64,000 nt of DNA from Streptomyces spectabilis (GCF_008704795.1 NZ_CP023690.1:620001-684000), one strand, 5' to 3'. Shown: positions 44,333-53,249, numbered from the stretch's first letter. Notes: generated from the letters alone by a model not told the origin. A program made the numbers and translations.

Positions 44333-45348
44333 GCTTCCCCATGGCGCTGTTCGTCACCGTACTGCTCCTCATCGGCAGCGGCTTCTTCGTCGCCGCCGAG
44401 TTCGCGCTCGTCGCCGCCCGCCGCCACCGCGTGGAGAAGGCAGCGGCCGAGGGCCGACGCGGCGCACAGGCCGTGCTCGCCGGCATGCGCGAGCTGTCGC
44501 TGATGCTGGCGGGCGCGCAGCTCGGCATCACCGTCTGCACCCTGGGCCTCGGCTCGGTCTCCAAACCCGCCATCTCCCACGAGCTCGACCCGCTGCTGCA
44601 CCGCCTCGGCCTGCCCAGCGGGGTCAGCTACGGCGTCTCCTTCGCCGTCGCGATGATCGTCGTGGTGTTCCTGCACATGGTGATCGGCGAGATGGCGCCC
44701 AAGTCCTGGGCCATCGCCCACCCCGAGCGCTCCGCGATGCTGCTCACCCCGGCTTTCCGTACGACGGTCAAGGCCGTACGCCCGCTCATCTGGGTCCTGA
44801 ACAAGGTGAGCAACGCCCTGGTGCGCCTGTGCCGGGTGGAGCCGCGCGACGAGCTGACGTCCGTGCACAACCGCGAGCAGCTCACCCACCTCGTCGCCGA
44901 GTCCCAGCGCCTCGGCCTGATCAGCCGCGACGACTCCGAGCTGATCACCCGCTCCCTCACCGAGCCGCTGACCCCGGTCGGCGACCTCCAGACCCCGGCC
45001 GCCGACATCACCGCCGTCGACGGATCGGCCGCGCCCGAGGACGTACTGCGCATCGCGGCGGAGCACGACCGCACCCGACTGCTGGTGCGCGACGGCGCCC
45101 GGGTGCTCGGCTCCGTCCACGCGCGCGACGCCCTGGTCGCCCGGACCCGGGGGCGCGGCACCAGCGCGCGGGAGCTGGCCCGGCCGCTGCCGGAGCTGTC
45201 GGCGGACACCACGCTCGCCCACGCGATCGAGCAGCTCCGCCAGCGGCGCGCCTCCCTCGCCGTGGTCTGCGACGACTCGGGCCGACTGACCGGCCTCGTC
45301 ACCCTGGACGACCTCCTGGCCCGCTACTTGCAGCCGAACCCGTCCTGA
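44329..45348 (+). CDS. CNNM/CorC-family membrane protein, short form
   Basis: This 339-residue paralogue of the upstream gene has the DUF21 transmembrane domain (MALFVTVLLLIGSGFFVAAEF; VVVFLHMVIGEMAPKSWAI) and two CBS motifs (ITAVDGSAAPEDVLRIA; ASLAVVCDDSGRLTGLVTLDDL). It stops before the CorC/HlyC domain. The ATG overlaps the preceding TGA. Tandem long/short pairs of this family are common in actinobacteria. A divalent-cation role is probable. Confidence 0.88.
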   Translation: MSFPMALFVTVLLLIGSGFFVAAEFALVAARRHRVEKAAAEGRRGAQAVLAGMRELSLMLAGAQLGITVCTLGLGSVSKPAISHELDPLLHRLGLPSGVSYGVSFAVAMIVVVFLHMVIGEMAPKSWAIAHPERSAMLLTPAFRTTVKAVRPLIWVLNKVSNALVRLCRVEPRDELTSVHNREQLTHLVAESQRLGLISRDDSELITRSLTEPLTPVGDLQTPAADITAVDGSAAPEDVLRIAAEHDRTRLLVRDGARVLGSVHARDALVARTRGRGTSARELARPLPELSADTTLAHAIEQLRQRRASLAVVCDDSGRLTGLVTLDDLLARYLQPNPS

Positions 45349-45404
45349 GAGTCGGTGAGTCGGCCGGAGCCCTTCTTGTGCGGGGTGGCGCCAAAGTGCT
45401 GCCG

Positions 45405-46682
45405 TCAGACTCGGATCAGGCTGTAGGTGCCGGTACCGTCCTGCCTGCCGCTGGAGTACTGGCGTATGAACTCCCCGTCCGCGTACCGGTCGTGGCCCAT
45501 CATGGAGCCGGTGTACTTGTTCTGGACACCGATCTTCGGGCTGCCGGGTACGTCGCGGTAGATGTAGAACCGCTGGAGGTCGTCCTCCGTGCAGGTGACC
45601 GTCGTCAGGGCCGCCCGTTCGGCGGCCGGGTTCTGCCCGGCGATGGTCGCGCACCCGCCGATGCCCCAGTTCCACAGGGACGCCTCGATGACTCCGTTGC
45701 GCTCCGTCACGTTGCACAGGCGCCAGTTGTCCAGGTGGGCGCTGAAGATGCTCGAGGGCCGCAGGCGGATGCCGTCGGCCGCCAGGATCGGTGCGCCCCA
45801 GGACAGGGGCTTGCCGGGTACGGCGATCTTGTAGACCTCGGCCTGGCAGTCCAGAGCGGCCCGCGTGCTGCGCCCGGTGGCCTTGGGCTGTCCGGCGGGC
45901 TTGCCGCTGGTGAGAGCCGGGGGCTGCACGAGGCGGTCCCGCTTCTGCTGCGCCGTCGGCGCCACCGCACCCGCCGGGTGCTCGGCCTTCGCGGCGGCCG
46001 AGCCGCAGTCGAGGAGGTCGCGGGCCTTGGCCATGACGCTGCCCGCGGGCACCTGGTCCTGGCAGCGCACCGCGCCTTCCTCAAGCGTGGTGTAGGTGGT
46101 GAAGTTGCCGCCCTCGGGCCCCTCGCTCCACTTCAACGCCCAGCTGCCGTCACCCTGCTGGACGCGGTTGCAGTTGAGGCTCGCGTAGGTGCCGGTGACC
46201 TTCTTGGTGCCCTTGTAGACGCCGTAGTAGCCGGGCTGGCCGAAGTTCCACGTGACCGAGTTCGACTCGCTGCTGGTGGAGGAGTAGTCGACCTTGACGT
46301 TCAGGCCCAGGCTCGCGCCGGCCTTGCTGAGGGTCTCGACGGCGAAACCGCCCTCGACATTGCCGTTGAGGCCGACGGAGACCGAGATGGTCGTCTGGGT
46401 GCTGGTGGTGATGGTCTGGTTGCCGGTGGTGCCCTCGGTGATGAACCAGCCCTTGAAGTGGGTGATCGTCGGGGACACTTCGGTGGTCTTGATGTACGGG
46501 TGGCGCGTGCCGAGGTCGGCCGCCGTGCAGGTGTCACCGGGCCGGACCGCCGCTGTGCCGGTGGGTGTTGCGGCAGCCGGTGAGGCGGCCAGGCTCATGG
46601 CGGTGACCGCCACCGCGGCCGCCGCGGCGGTCACCGCCATGCGTGATCTGCCGAGGTGGCTGACGGGTCCTATGAGACGCAT
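45405..46682 (-). CDS. secreted protein with aerolysin-like beta-strand region
   Basis: This 425-residue exported protein has a Sec signal peptide (MAVTAAAAAVAVTAMSLAAS, cleavage near AAA-TPT). Residues ~75-160 have long alternating Thr/Ser-hydrophobic strands (TTSTQTTISVSVGLN, VKVDYSSTSSESNSVTWNFG), like the insertion region of aerolysin/ETX-MTX2-type pore formers. The C-terminal ~160 residues have a beta-trefoil-like pattern with Cys pairs. I cannot place it in a family with certainty. It could also be a cell-wall or lectin-type protein. Confidence 0.55.
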   Translation of the reverse strand: MRLIGPVSHLGRSRMAVTAAAAAVAVTAMSLAASPAAATPTGTAAVRPGDTCTAADLGTRHPYIKTTEVSPTITHFKGWFITEGTTGNQTITTSTQTTISVSVGLNGNVEGGFAVETLSKAGASLGLNVKVDYSSTSSESNSVTWNFGQPGYYGVYKGTKKVTGTYASLNCNRVQQGDGSWALKWSEGPEGGNFTTYTTLEEGAVRCQDQVPAGSVMAKARDLLDCGSAAAKAEHPAGAVAPTAQQKRDRLVQPPALTSGKPAGQPKATGRSTRAALDCQAEVYKIAVPGKPLSWGAPILAADGIRLRPSSIFSAHLDNWRLCNVTERNGVIEASLWNWGIGGCATIAGQNPAAERAALTTVTCTEDDLQRFYIYRDVPGSPKIGVQNKYTGSMMGHDRYADGEFIRQYSSGRQDGTGTYSLIRV

Positions 46683-46888
46683 CGTTACCTGTTCCCCCTG
46701 GTCGTATGTGTGTCCGGTCGGGGGCGAATGTAGCGGCCACAGGGGGTGGCGGCGTGAGCCCCGAACTGGCCACACAGGGAGGCCTGTTCCTCCCTTGGCA
46801 CACACCATCACCGAGGGCCAAGGACAGCTGCGCCAGGGCGAGGCGCTGAGAGGCCGCCTTCCCTCGGCGTGGCATGACCGGCGGGCGT

Positions 46889-47761
46889 CTAGTGATCCGC
46901 GTGCTGCCCGTGTGAGGTCTCGGGCTGCTGTATCCACGCGGCCAGTAGCCGGAGCGCCTCTTCGGAGCTGGTGCCTGCCTCGGCGGTGTAGACACTCAGC
47001 CGCTGGTCCGGGTCGGCGGGCAGCGTGAGGGACTCGTAGTTGAGGGTGAGCGGGCCGACGATGGGGTGGTGGAAGTGTTTGCTGCCGTGCGTGTGCCGAT
47101 ACACGTTCTGGTCGGCCCACCAGCGGCGGAAGTCCTCATCCGTGATGGAGAGTTCGCCGACGAGTTCGGCAAGCAGCGGATCGTGGGGATGGCGTCCGGC
47201 GTCGCGCCGGAGCGAGGCGACGATGTCCTGGGCGTGGGTGTCCCAGTGGGGATAGAGCGAGCGGGCGGTCTCGTCGCAGAACATGAACCGCACCAGGTTC
47301 CGCTCGCGGTGCGGCAGCGCGTCGAAGTCCGTGAGCAGTGCGCGTGCCATCTCGTTGGACGCGAGTACGTCCAGTCGCCGCCCCAGCACAAGGGCGGGGG
47401 TGTGCTCGAGGATCCGGAGCAGGTCGCGCAGCCCCGGGCGGACCGGCTGCGGACGCGTCGCCGTGCGGCGGGGCCTGCCTGCGGCGGGCTTGGCGAGCTG
47501 GAACAGATGGGTGCGTTCGACGGGATCGAGGCGCAGCGCGCGGGAGAGGGCGTCAAGTACGGTCTCGGAGACGTTCAGTCGGCGTCCGCGTTCCAGGCGT
47601 ACGTAGTAGTCGACGCTCACGCCCGCCAGGTGCGCGACCTCTTCGCGGCGCAGTCCCGGCACGCGCCGAGAGCCGCCGTCGTCGGACAGGCCCGCCTGAC
47701 GCGGGGTGATCCGTGCCCGCCGAGAGCGGAGGAACTCACCGAGAGCTGTGTTGCGGTCCAT
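46889..47761 (-). CDS. MmyB-type Xre transcriptional regulator
   Basis: This 290-residue protein has an N-terminal Xre helix-turn-helix (VPGLRREEVAHLAGVSVDYY, then VRLERGRRLNVSETVLDAL) and a C-terminal MmyB-like ligand-binding domain (PALVLGRRLDVLASNEMARAL; GPLTLNYESLTLPADPDQRL). The MmyB region has been reported to bind fatty-acid-like ligands. ATG at 47761. Divergent from an SDR gene, a very common actinobacterial pairing, so it probably regulates it. It also provides the template that identifies the pseudogene at 37331-37720. Confidence 0.9.
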   Translation of the reverse strand: MDRNTALGEFLRSRRARITPRQAGLSDDGGSRRVPGLRREEVAHLAGVSVDYYVRLERGRRLNVSETVLDALSRALRLDPVERTHLFQLAKPAAGRPRRTATRPQPVRPGLRDLLRILEHTPALVLGRRLDVLASNEMARALLTDFDALPHRERNLVRFMFCDETARSLYPHWDTHAQDIVASLRRDAGRHPHDPLLAELVGELSITDEDFRRWWADQNVYRHTHGSKHFHHPIVGPLTLNYESLTLPADPDQRLSVYTAEAGTSSEEALRLLAAWIQQPETSHGQHADH

Positions 47762-47970
47762 GCCGTTCACGATAGGGCCCAAGATCGCCCCGACGGCCGG
47801 TGAGAGGGGGACTGGCAGTCCCCCGGTCCGGCCGTCCCCGGGGCGAGGCGGACCCCGCGGAAGCCGTTCAGCGGCCGATTCCGGTGCTGAAGTGGAACGC
47901 GTCGAGACCGGCCGTCGGGGGCCTCACCGCCCCGGCCGGCCTCTGTTCGCATCGTATGAAGGGAACTCCT

Positions 47971-48822
47971 GTGTCGGACACCAAGACATTTCTGATCACC
48001 GGCGTCAGCACCGGCCTGGGCCACGCACTCGCTCGCGCGGCGCTGGCCGCGGGCCACCGGGTGGTGGGAACGGTGCGCACGCCCGCCGACGCACGGGCCT
48101 TTGAGGCGCTCGCCGGCGACGCGCACGCCCGCATCCTGGACGTGACCGACCATGACGCGGTGGACACGGTCGTGGACGAGACCGAGCGCGACCTGGGCCC
48201 GGTCGACGTACTCGTCGCCAACGCCGGGTACGGCCTTGACGGCCTGTTCGAGGAGTCGTCGATGGACGACCTTCGCCGTCAGTTCGAGGTGAACGTCTAT
48301 GGAACCGTGGCGGTGATCAAGGCCGTGCTGCCACACATGCGGGAGCGCCGATCGGGCCACATCATCGCCGTCACCTCGATGGGCGGGCTGATCACCATGC
48401 CGGGCCTCAGCTTCTACCACGGCAGCAAGTTCGCGGTGGAGGGCATCCTCGAAACGCTCGGCAAGGAGGTCGCCGATTTCGGCATCCATGTCACCGCCGT
48501 CGAGCCGGGCAGTTTCCGGACCGACTGGGCCGGCCGCTCGATGATCCGCGCACCCCGTGCGATCGCCGACTACGACGAGCTGTTCGAGCCGCTGCGCGCC
48601 CGGCGTACCCGCGGCAGCGGCCACCAGCCGGGCGACCCGGACAAGGCCGCGGCCGCGGTGCTGCGCGTCGTGGCGGCCGACCAGCCGCCGACGCGCCTGC
48701 TGCTCGGCACCGACGCGCTTCGGCTCGTGAAGGCCGGACGCGACGCCTTCGAGCGCGACATGCTGGCATGGGCCGAGCTGTCGGCCTCCACCGACTTCGA
48801 CGACGTCAGCCGCTCCGCCTGA
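47971..48822 (+). CDS. short-chain dehydrogenase/reductase
   Basis: This 283-residue classical SDR has the NAD(P) loop FLITGVSTGLGHALARAAL, NAG at VLVANAGYG, the catalytic Ser in AVTSMGGL and Tyr-x-x-x-Lys in FYHGSKFAVEG. GTG at 47971 has AAGGGA 6 nt upstream; ATG at 47956 is a second option. It is divergent from the MmyB-type regulator. A carbonyl-reductase role toward an unknown xenobiotic or metabolite is likely. Confidence 0.92.
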   Translation: MSDTKTFLITGVSTGLGHALARAALAAGHRVVGTVRTPADARAFEALAGDAHARILDVTDHDAVDTVVDETERDLGPVDVLVANAGYGLDGLFEESSMDDLRRQFEVNVYGTVAVIKAVLPHMRERRSGHIIAVTSMGGLITMPGLSFYHGSKFAVEGILETLGKEVADFGIHVTAVEPGSFRTDWAGRSMIRAPRAIADYDELFEPLRARRTRGSGHQPGDPDKAAAAVLRVVAADQPPTRLLLGTDALRLVKAGRDAFERDMLAWAELSASTDFDDVSRSA

Positions 48823-48831
48823 CGTCACCCG

Positions 48832-48862
48832 CCGTCGGGCCCCCACCGCGGGGGCCCGGCGG
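48832..48862 (+). terminator. strong hairpin after the SDR gene
   Basis: CCGTCGGGCCCCC pairs with GGGGGCCCGGCGG (one G-T wobble) around a 5-nt loop, 9 bp after the stop. Confidence 0.7.
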
Positions 48863-49074
48863 CGGCCGTCACCACCAAGGCGGCCCGCTCTCGGTCCACC
48901 CCAGCCGGACCTGCTTGTAGCCGGTCACGCCCCCCACCCCCGAGCCGACCCTGAGACGACCCGGATCCTTCCCTGAGAAGTGTCAGCAGTCTTTGACACC
49001 TCGTCGGGCCTACGGTCAGCCTTTCCCTACCGGCTTTCTTTAGCGGCACGAGGAAGGAGGAAGGAGGACGCGAC

Positions 49075-49386
49075 GTGAACGGACAACGGGTGACGCTCGC
49101 CGAGGCCGAGTGGGTCGCGGGCGTGGGCGCCGCCGGCTTCTTCCTCCTGGCGATCGTGATCGTCTGGCAGCTCGCCATCACCTGGCGGGCAAGGATGCTC
49201 GCGGCCCGCGAGGAGCGGTACAAGGAACTCACCCACCGGTACGCGCAGTTGCTCGAGGACAATGTGGAGCTGCACAGACGCTCGCTCGACGAGCTCCAGC
49301 AGACCCGCGAGGAGCTGACCAGGACCCGCCACTCGGTCGGCTCGATGGAGAACTCGATGGAGAAGATGAGGCGCGAGGTCGAATAG
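49075..49386 (+). CDS. small membrane-anchored coiled-coil protein
   Basis: This 103-residue protein has one transmembrane helix near residues 16-37 (VGAAGFFLLAIVIVWQLAIT). A highly charged heptad-like helix follows (YKELTHRYAQLLEDNVELHR, RSLDELQQTREELTRTRHSV), so a cytoplasmic coiled coil is likely. GTG start with a strong, repeated GAAGGAGGAAGGAGG upstream. Function unknown; it could be a scaffold or envelope-associated protein. Confidence 0.7.
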   Translation: MNGQRVTLAEAEWVAGVGAAGFFLLAIVIVWQLAITWRARMLAAREERYKELTHRYAQLLEDNVELHRRSLDELQQTREELTRTRHSVGSMENSMEKMRREVE

Positions 49387-49513
49387 CGCCCGCGAGGCAG
49401 GACCGGTTCCCCGTACGGAGTACCGCTCCCAGGATTCCCCCGCTCGCACAGGGGCAGGTGTGCCACGATACCGAGCCTCAGTAGCTCAAAGGGGGGCCTG
49501 GGAGGGATGGTTC

Positions 49514-49963
49514 ATGCGTGCCAACCTGCTGAGCGCGTGGCTCGCCCCGAGCCGCGGCGCCCCCGAGCAGGACAGCGAGGCGATCCGCGTGACGGCCCTC
49601 GCGCCCGCGACCCCGCACGCGCCCGCCGCCGTCGCCCTGCACCTGGAGCGGGGCCTCCTCATCGGCCAGGTCGACTTCCGCCTCTGCCACGCCTGCCGCA
49701 CCGGACGCGTCCAGCGGATCTGGGTCAACGAGACATGGCAGCGGCAGGGGCTCGGCCGCCAGGCCCTGCACTCCGCCCTCGTGCAAGCTCCCGACTACCG
49801 GTGGACCACGACGCTGCAGTCCCGGCAGGGACGCGCCTTCTTCCGCGCCATGGCCACGGAGACCGGCGCGGACCTCACCTCGCGGACCCCGCCGTGCCCC
49901 CACCTCATGAGCCGCTACGGCCGCCTGTGGCGCCGAGTGTGCCGGGCGTGGCGGCGCGCCTGA
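49514..49963 (+). CDS. GNAT-like protein (149 aa)
   Basis: The central motif RIWVNETWQRQGLGRQALHSAL contains the QRQGLG acetyl-CoA loop of GNAT enzymes. It is preceded by strands AAVALHLERGLLIGQVDFRLC. The C-terminal SRQGRAFFRAMATETGADL replaces the usual YxxxGF block. A CxxC-type pair (CHAC) is near the middle. GGGAGG supports ATG at 49514. The acceptor is unknown. Confidence 0.7.
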   Translation: MRANLLSAWLAPSRGAPEQDSEAIRVTALAPATPHAPAAVALHLERGLLIGQVDFRLCHACRTGRVQRIWVNETWQRQGLGRQALHSALVQAPDYRWTTTLQSRQGRAFFRAMATETGADLTSRTPPCPHLMSRYGRLWRRVCRAWRRA

Positions 49964-50005
49964 GCTCCCCGTCCGATTCCGTCAAGCCATCAATCCGCCA
50001 CTCCG

Positions 50006-50242
50006 TCAATCCGTCGGCTCATGGGGCTCGGGGTGCTCCGGATGCACCGTGGTGGAGCCCTCCTCCCCACGACGCCGGGCACCGGGCTCGTCCGTGCCCG
50101 GCACGTCCTCGGGCTCCCCGTGGTCCTCGTGCTCCCCGTCGTCCCCCGACAGCTCGTCCCCGCCGTCGGCCTGCTGATCGGGGAGATCCCTCGGGACAGG
50201 GTGCGGGCTCTCCCCCGGCGTTTCGTTCCTGCGATCGGTCAC
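50006..50242 (-). CDS. small acidic, probably disordered protein (78 aa)
   Basis: The GTG start has AAGGAG 6 nt upstream. The composition is extreme: Asp, Glu, His, Pro and Gly dominate (GDDGEHEDHGEPEDVPG), with no hydrophobic core or membrane segment, so it is expected to be intrinsically disordered. The strong ribosome-binding site argues that it is real. Function unknown. Confidence 0.55.
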   Translation of the reverse strand: MTDRRNETPGESPHPVPRDLPDQQADGGDELSGDDGEHEDHGEPEDVPGTDEPGARRRGEEGSTTVHPEHPEPHEPTD

Positions 50243-50425
50243 GACGTGCTCCTTCTTCGGCTCGACACCCTCGTGCGCCCTGGCGCACGCCTGCTCGGGT
50301 TACCACGTCAGCGCTCCCCGAAACTGCCGCCACGCCCGCCCTGCGCCCGCCTGGCAGCACCGTGAGGATGAATCCACGCGGCGTCGGTGTTGAACCGCGC
50401 GACACAGTCCGTACACGACGACGGG

Positions 50426-50881
50426 ATGAACCCGATGCCTCTTGAGGGCGAGTACGAGCCGAGTCCGGCGCAGTGGGTGCGCGAGCAGGTCGAGTTGTAC
50501 GAGAGTTCGGGCGGCACACAGGGAACGACGCTCTGGGACACGGGTCTGCCCGTCGTCATCCTCACGGTGCTCGGCGCCAGGAGCGGCAAGATCCGCAAGG
50601 TTCCGCTGATGCGCGTGGAGCACGAGGGGCGCTACGCGGCCGTGGCCTCGAAGGGCGGCTTCCCCCGCCACCCGGTCTGGTACTTCAACCTCCGGTCCGA
50701 GCCGCACGTGGAGCTCCAGGACGGTTCCGTACGCCAGGACATGACGGCCCGTGAGGTCACCGGGGACGAGAAGGCCGAGTGGTGGGAGCGTGCGGTCGCC
50801 GCGTTCCCGCCGTACGCCGAGTACCAGGAGAAGACCGACCGCGTGATCCCCGTCTTCGTGCTGGATCCCGTGCGGGAATAG
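50426..50881 (+). CDS. deazaflavin (F420)-dependent nitroreductase family protein
   Basis: This 151-residue split-barrel protein of the Ddn/DUF385 group has [20 protein letters not shown], then [20 protein letters not shown] and [12 protein letters not shown], all typical of F420H2-dependent quinone/nitro reductases. It probably binds coenzyme F420, which Streptomyces makes. ATG at 50426 is in the expected position but has only a weak upstream site. Confidence 0.88.
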   Translation: MNPMPLEGEYEPSPAQWVREQVELYESSGGTQGTTLWDTGLPVVILTVLGARSGKIRKVPLMRVEHEGRYAAVASKGGFPRHPVWYFNLRSEPHVELQDGSVRQDMTAREVTGDEKAEWWERAVAAFPPYAEYQEKTDRVIPVFVLDPVRE

Positions 50882-50926
50882 GCCCCCGCTCCCGCCGTCA
50901 CCCGAATAAGTGAACGACTGCTCGGC

Positions 50927-51862
50927 TCACAGCGGCGTCGCCGCGTGCAGGATCAGCACCATCGTCACCGTCGAGTTCGCCGAGGACATGGCCGAGGCCA
51001 CGGTCCCCACCGCCGCCGTCCACGCGGCGAGTCCCACGGAGGTGAACACCGAGGGCCAGCTGCGGGCCGCGGGCGCCGGGCGCAGCAGGGCCGCGACCCT
51101 GCGGGGGACGGGCCCCGGAGCGGCGAGCCCGGCGAGGGTCGGGGCCGGGGCACCCTTGGAGACCAGCGCGGCCTTGCCGATCGCGAGCGCCACGGCCCGG
51201 CGGTCGCCCACCGCCTGGGCCGCCTCCTCGTCGGCCCACCGCTCGGTGGTGTACGACACGGCGGTCCGCAGCGGGCGCAGGAAGGGATTGGCGCGGGCCG
51301 CGAGCTGAACCGCCAGCAGATGCCGGTGGTGGCGGGCGGCGAGGTGCGCCCGTTCGTGGGCGAACAGAGCCCGGCGCTGCGGAGCCTGGAGGCAGGACAG
51401 CAGCCCCTCGGACACCACGATCCGGTCGCGGGCCCTGCCGCCCGGCAGTGCGTACGCGTACGGGACGCGGTCGTTCAGGACCACCACGGTGGTGCCGGGT
51501 GTCCCGACGAGCGCCCGGTGAGCCCGGCGGCGCACCCGGTGGTGGCGCCACACGGTGCGCCCGCAGCCCGCGGCCACCATGAGGAGGACGGGGATGGCCA
51601 CCTTGCCGACGACCTCCTCGCCGGGGACGGCCTCGCGCACCTCGGGGTCCGACCAGCCGTCGGGCAGCGGGTTGCCGGGCAGTTGTGCCGTGCCCACCAC
51701 CATCAGCAGGCCCAGGCTGACCGTGCTGCAGGTGGCCATCACCACGGCCACCCCCGTGAGCAGTCGCGTGGCCAGTCGCGGGTGCAGCCGCTGCTCGGCG
51801 AGGCGTGCCACCGGCCAGGCCGTCAGCGGCAGCACCAGCGGCAGAAAAATGAAGACCCCCAT
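50927..51862 (-). CDS. M56-family membrane metallopeptidase (BlaR1-like sensor without PBP domain)
   Basis: This 311-residue integral membrane protein has about four hydrophobic segments (GVFIFLPLVLPLTAW; LLTGVAVVMATCSTVSLGLL; and others) and a cytoplasmic zinc motif HERAH in LFAHERAHLAARHH, with a downstream ERWADEEA Glu ligand. In BlaR1/MecR1 this domain cleaves the repressor; here no penicillin-binding domain is present. It follows blaI by 6 bp, forming the usual BlaI-M56 operon. Confidence 0.88.
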   Translation of the reverse strand: MGVFIFLPLVLPLTAWPVARLAEQRLHPRLATRLLTGVAVVMATCSTVSLGLLMVVGTAQLPGNPLPDGWSDPEVREAVPGEEVVGKVAIPVLLMVAAGCGRTVWRHHRVRRRAHRALVGTPGTTVVVLNDRVPYAYALPGGRARDRIVVSEGLLSCLQAPQRRALFAHERAHLAARHHRHLLAVQLAARANPFLRPLRTAVSYTTERWADEEAAQAVGDRRAVALAIGKAALVSKGAPAPTLAGLAAPGPVPRRVAALLRPAPAARSWPSVFTSVGLAAWTAAVGTVASAMSSANSTVTMVLILHAATPL

Positions 51863-51868
51863 CAGGCG

Positions 51869-52273
51869 TCAGTCTTCCCGCCCCGTCTCGGCGTCGCGCA
51901 GCAGATCCCGCAACACCCGCTCGTCCTCGGCGGACAGGGTGGTGACGAAGCTGGCCAGGACCGCTTCGCGGTCCTGTTCACCGTCGAGCACCTTGCGCAT
52001 CTTGTGCGCGGCGAGCCCCGCCTCGTCCGAGGCGGGGGTCCACACGAACGACCGGCCCACGCGCTCCCTGGTCACCGCCCCCTTGGCGAGCAGCCGGGTG
52101 AGGATCGTGATCACGGTCGTGTACGCGAGGTCGCCGCCGAGGCGGTCCTTGACCCAGGCCGCGCTCACCGCCTCGCCGGCCTCGCGCAGCGACGACAGGA
52201 CGAGCAGTTCCAGCTCGCCCTGGCCGCGCCGCCGGTGGCGCGCTTCGGGTTGACCGCGTCCGCCGTCCGCCAT
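51869..52273 (-). CDS. blaI: BlaI/MecI-family transcriptional repressor
   Basis: This 134-residue winged-helix repressor has GELELLVLSSLREAGEAVSA, VKDRLGGDLAYTTVITILTR (recognition helix) and LLAKGAVTRERVGRSFVWTP. A C-terminal dimerisation domain (VLASFVTTLSAEDERVLRDL) follows. The M56 protease encoded 6 bp downstream probably cleaves it on signal. GGGAG supports ATG at 52273. It is divergent from the second membrane-protein/TerD module; a TACA/TGTA palindrome lies in between and is a possible binding site. Confidence 0.9.
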   Translation of the reverse strand: MADGGRGQPEARHRRRGQGELELLVLSSLREAGEAVSAAWVKDRLGGDLAYTTVITILTRLLAKGAVTRERVGRSFVWTPASDEAGLAAHKMRKVLDGEQDREAVLASFVTTLSAEDERVLRDLLRDAETGRED

Positions 52274-52434
52274 GCTCAGCTCCCTTCGGCCCCGGGCCCG
52301 TGTGCGTACCCGTACCCGTGCCGGTACGCGTGCTTCCCGGGGCGCGCGCACATCGTACTGATCCACCGGAGGGCGGCAGGGGTGCCGAGGCCGGATTCCG
52401 CCACGGGTGGCCGCCCGTCGCCTCACTCATCACT

Positions 52435-52450
52435 TCTACATTGCTGTAGA
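52435..52450. promoter_or_regulatory. palindrome TCTACA-N4-TGTAGA upstream of TerD module 2
   Basis: A perfect 6-bp inverted repeat with spacer TTGC. TAGATT (52447-52452) at its right arm could be a -10. It has the same arms, spacing and flanking TTC as the site at 41272-41287 before module 1. Confidence 0.65.
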
Positions 52451-52507
52451 TTCTTGTGCCCGGGGCCGGCCCACCATGCCGTCGGCCGTTCAACTGGGGA
52501 GTGGACC

Positions 52508-52546
52508 ATGGGAGTTTCGCCGTGCGGAGGCGGTAGCCGGACGTGA
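52508..52546 (+). CDS. possible 12-codon upstream ORF coupled to module 2
   Basis: ATG at 52508 with GGGGAG upstream opens MGVSPCGGGSRT and ends in a TGA overlapping the GTG start of the membrane-protein gene (GTGA). It could couple translation or be fortuitous. Confidence 0.3.
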   Translation: MGVSPCGGGSRT

Positions 52547-53199
52547 CCCTTCGCCTGCGCCCGGAGGACCGGGCCGACTTCGCGTGGGTCCTCGCCCTCG
52601 CCCTGGACGTCACGGAGATCCGTACCGCACTCGCCCGGTCCCCGGTCACGCCCGACACGGCCCGGCTCAGGGCCCGCGCGCTGGCCGACGCGGACGGGAT
52701 AGCGGCCACGGCCGCCGACGAGTACCGGACCTATCTGCGCGCCCGCGCGGCCGTGATGCCGTCGCACGCGACCACCGCTCCGCCCGCCGGGATACCACCG
52801 ATCGGCAGCGGCAGCGGAGCGACCGGCCAGGGCGCCGGAGCCCTCCTGCCCGCCCTCGGCGTGCTCACCCCGCTCATCTCGGCGGTCGCGGCCACGGTGT
52901 TCCTGCTGTTCGGGTACGGGCTCCGCTTCGCCACGCCCCGGAGTCAGGCGGCGACGACGCTGGTCACCGCCGGTTGGGTGTGCGCGCTCGCGATGGCGGT
53001 CAGCACCGGCATCGGGCTCTGCGCCCTGCTGGCCACGGCGCTGCGCAGCCGGGCACGGCCACCGTCCGGCCACTCCCTGCCCCTGCGCAACCCGGAAGCC
53101 GAGCGGGCCCGCTCCGCCTGGCACCAAGCGCTCCTGGAGCGCGGTCTGCTCCCCTACCTGCGCCGCGAACTCACTGTCAGCCCGCCCCACGCGGACTGA
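52543..53199 (+). CDS. TerD-associated membrane protein, copy 2
   Basis: This 218-residue paralogue of the protein at 41322-41945 has a cytoplasmic N-terminus with DEYRTYLRARAA. Two long hydrophobic segments follow (LGVLTPLISAVAATVFLLFG; TAGWVCALAMAVSTGIGLCA), then a C-terminal ARSAWHQALLERGLLPYL block. GTG start at 52543; the GGAGG upstream is rather distant, so coupling to the short upstream frame is possible. It is followed 50 bp later by terD copy 2. Function unknown. Confidence 0.7.
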   Translation: MTLRLRPEDRADFAWVLALALDVTEIRTALARSPVTPDTARLRARALADADGIAATAADEYRTYLRARAAVMPSHATTAPPAGIPPIGSGSGATGQGAGALLPALGVLTPLISAVAATVFLLFGYGLRFATPRSQAATTLVTAGWVCALAMAVSTGIGLCALLATALRSRARPPSGHSLPLRNPEAERARSAWHQALLERGLLPYLRRELTVSPPHAD

Positions 53200-53249
53200 C
53201 TTCGTACATCCGCAATCCTCAACTCCATCGACGAAAGGCGGCACTCTCC

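Noticed and set aside
42751..45348. Single 865-codon frame ending with the short CNNM gene
   Set aside because: Its N-terminal two thirds are an Arg/Pro-rich shadow of the upstream CNNM gene; only the part from 44329 is coding.
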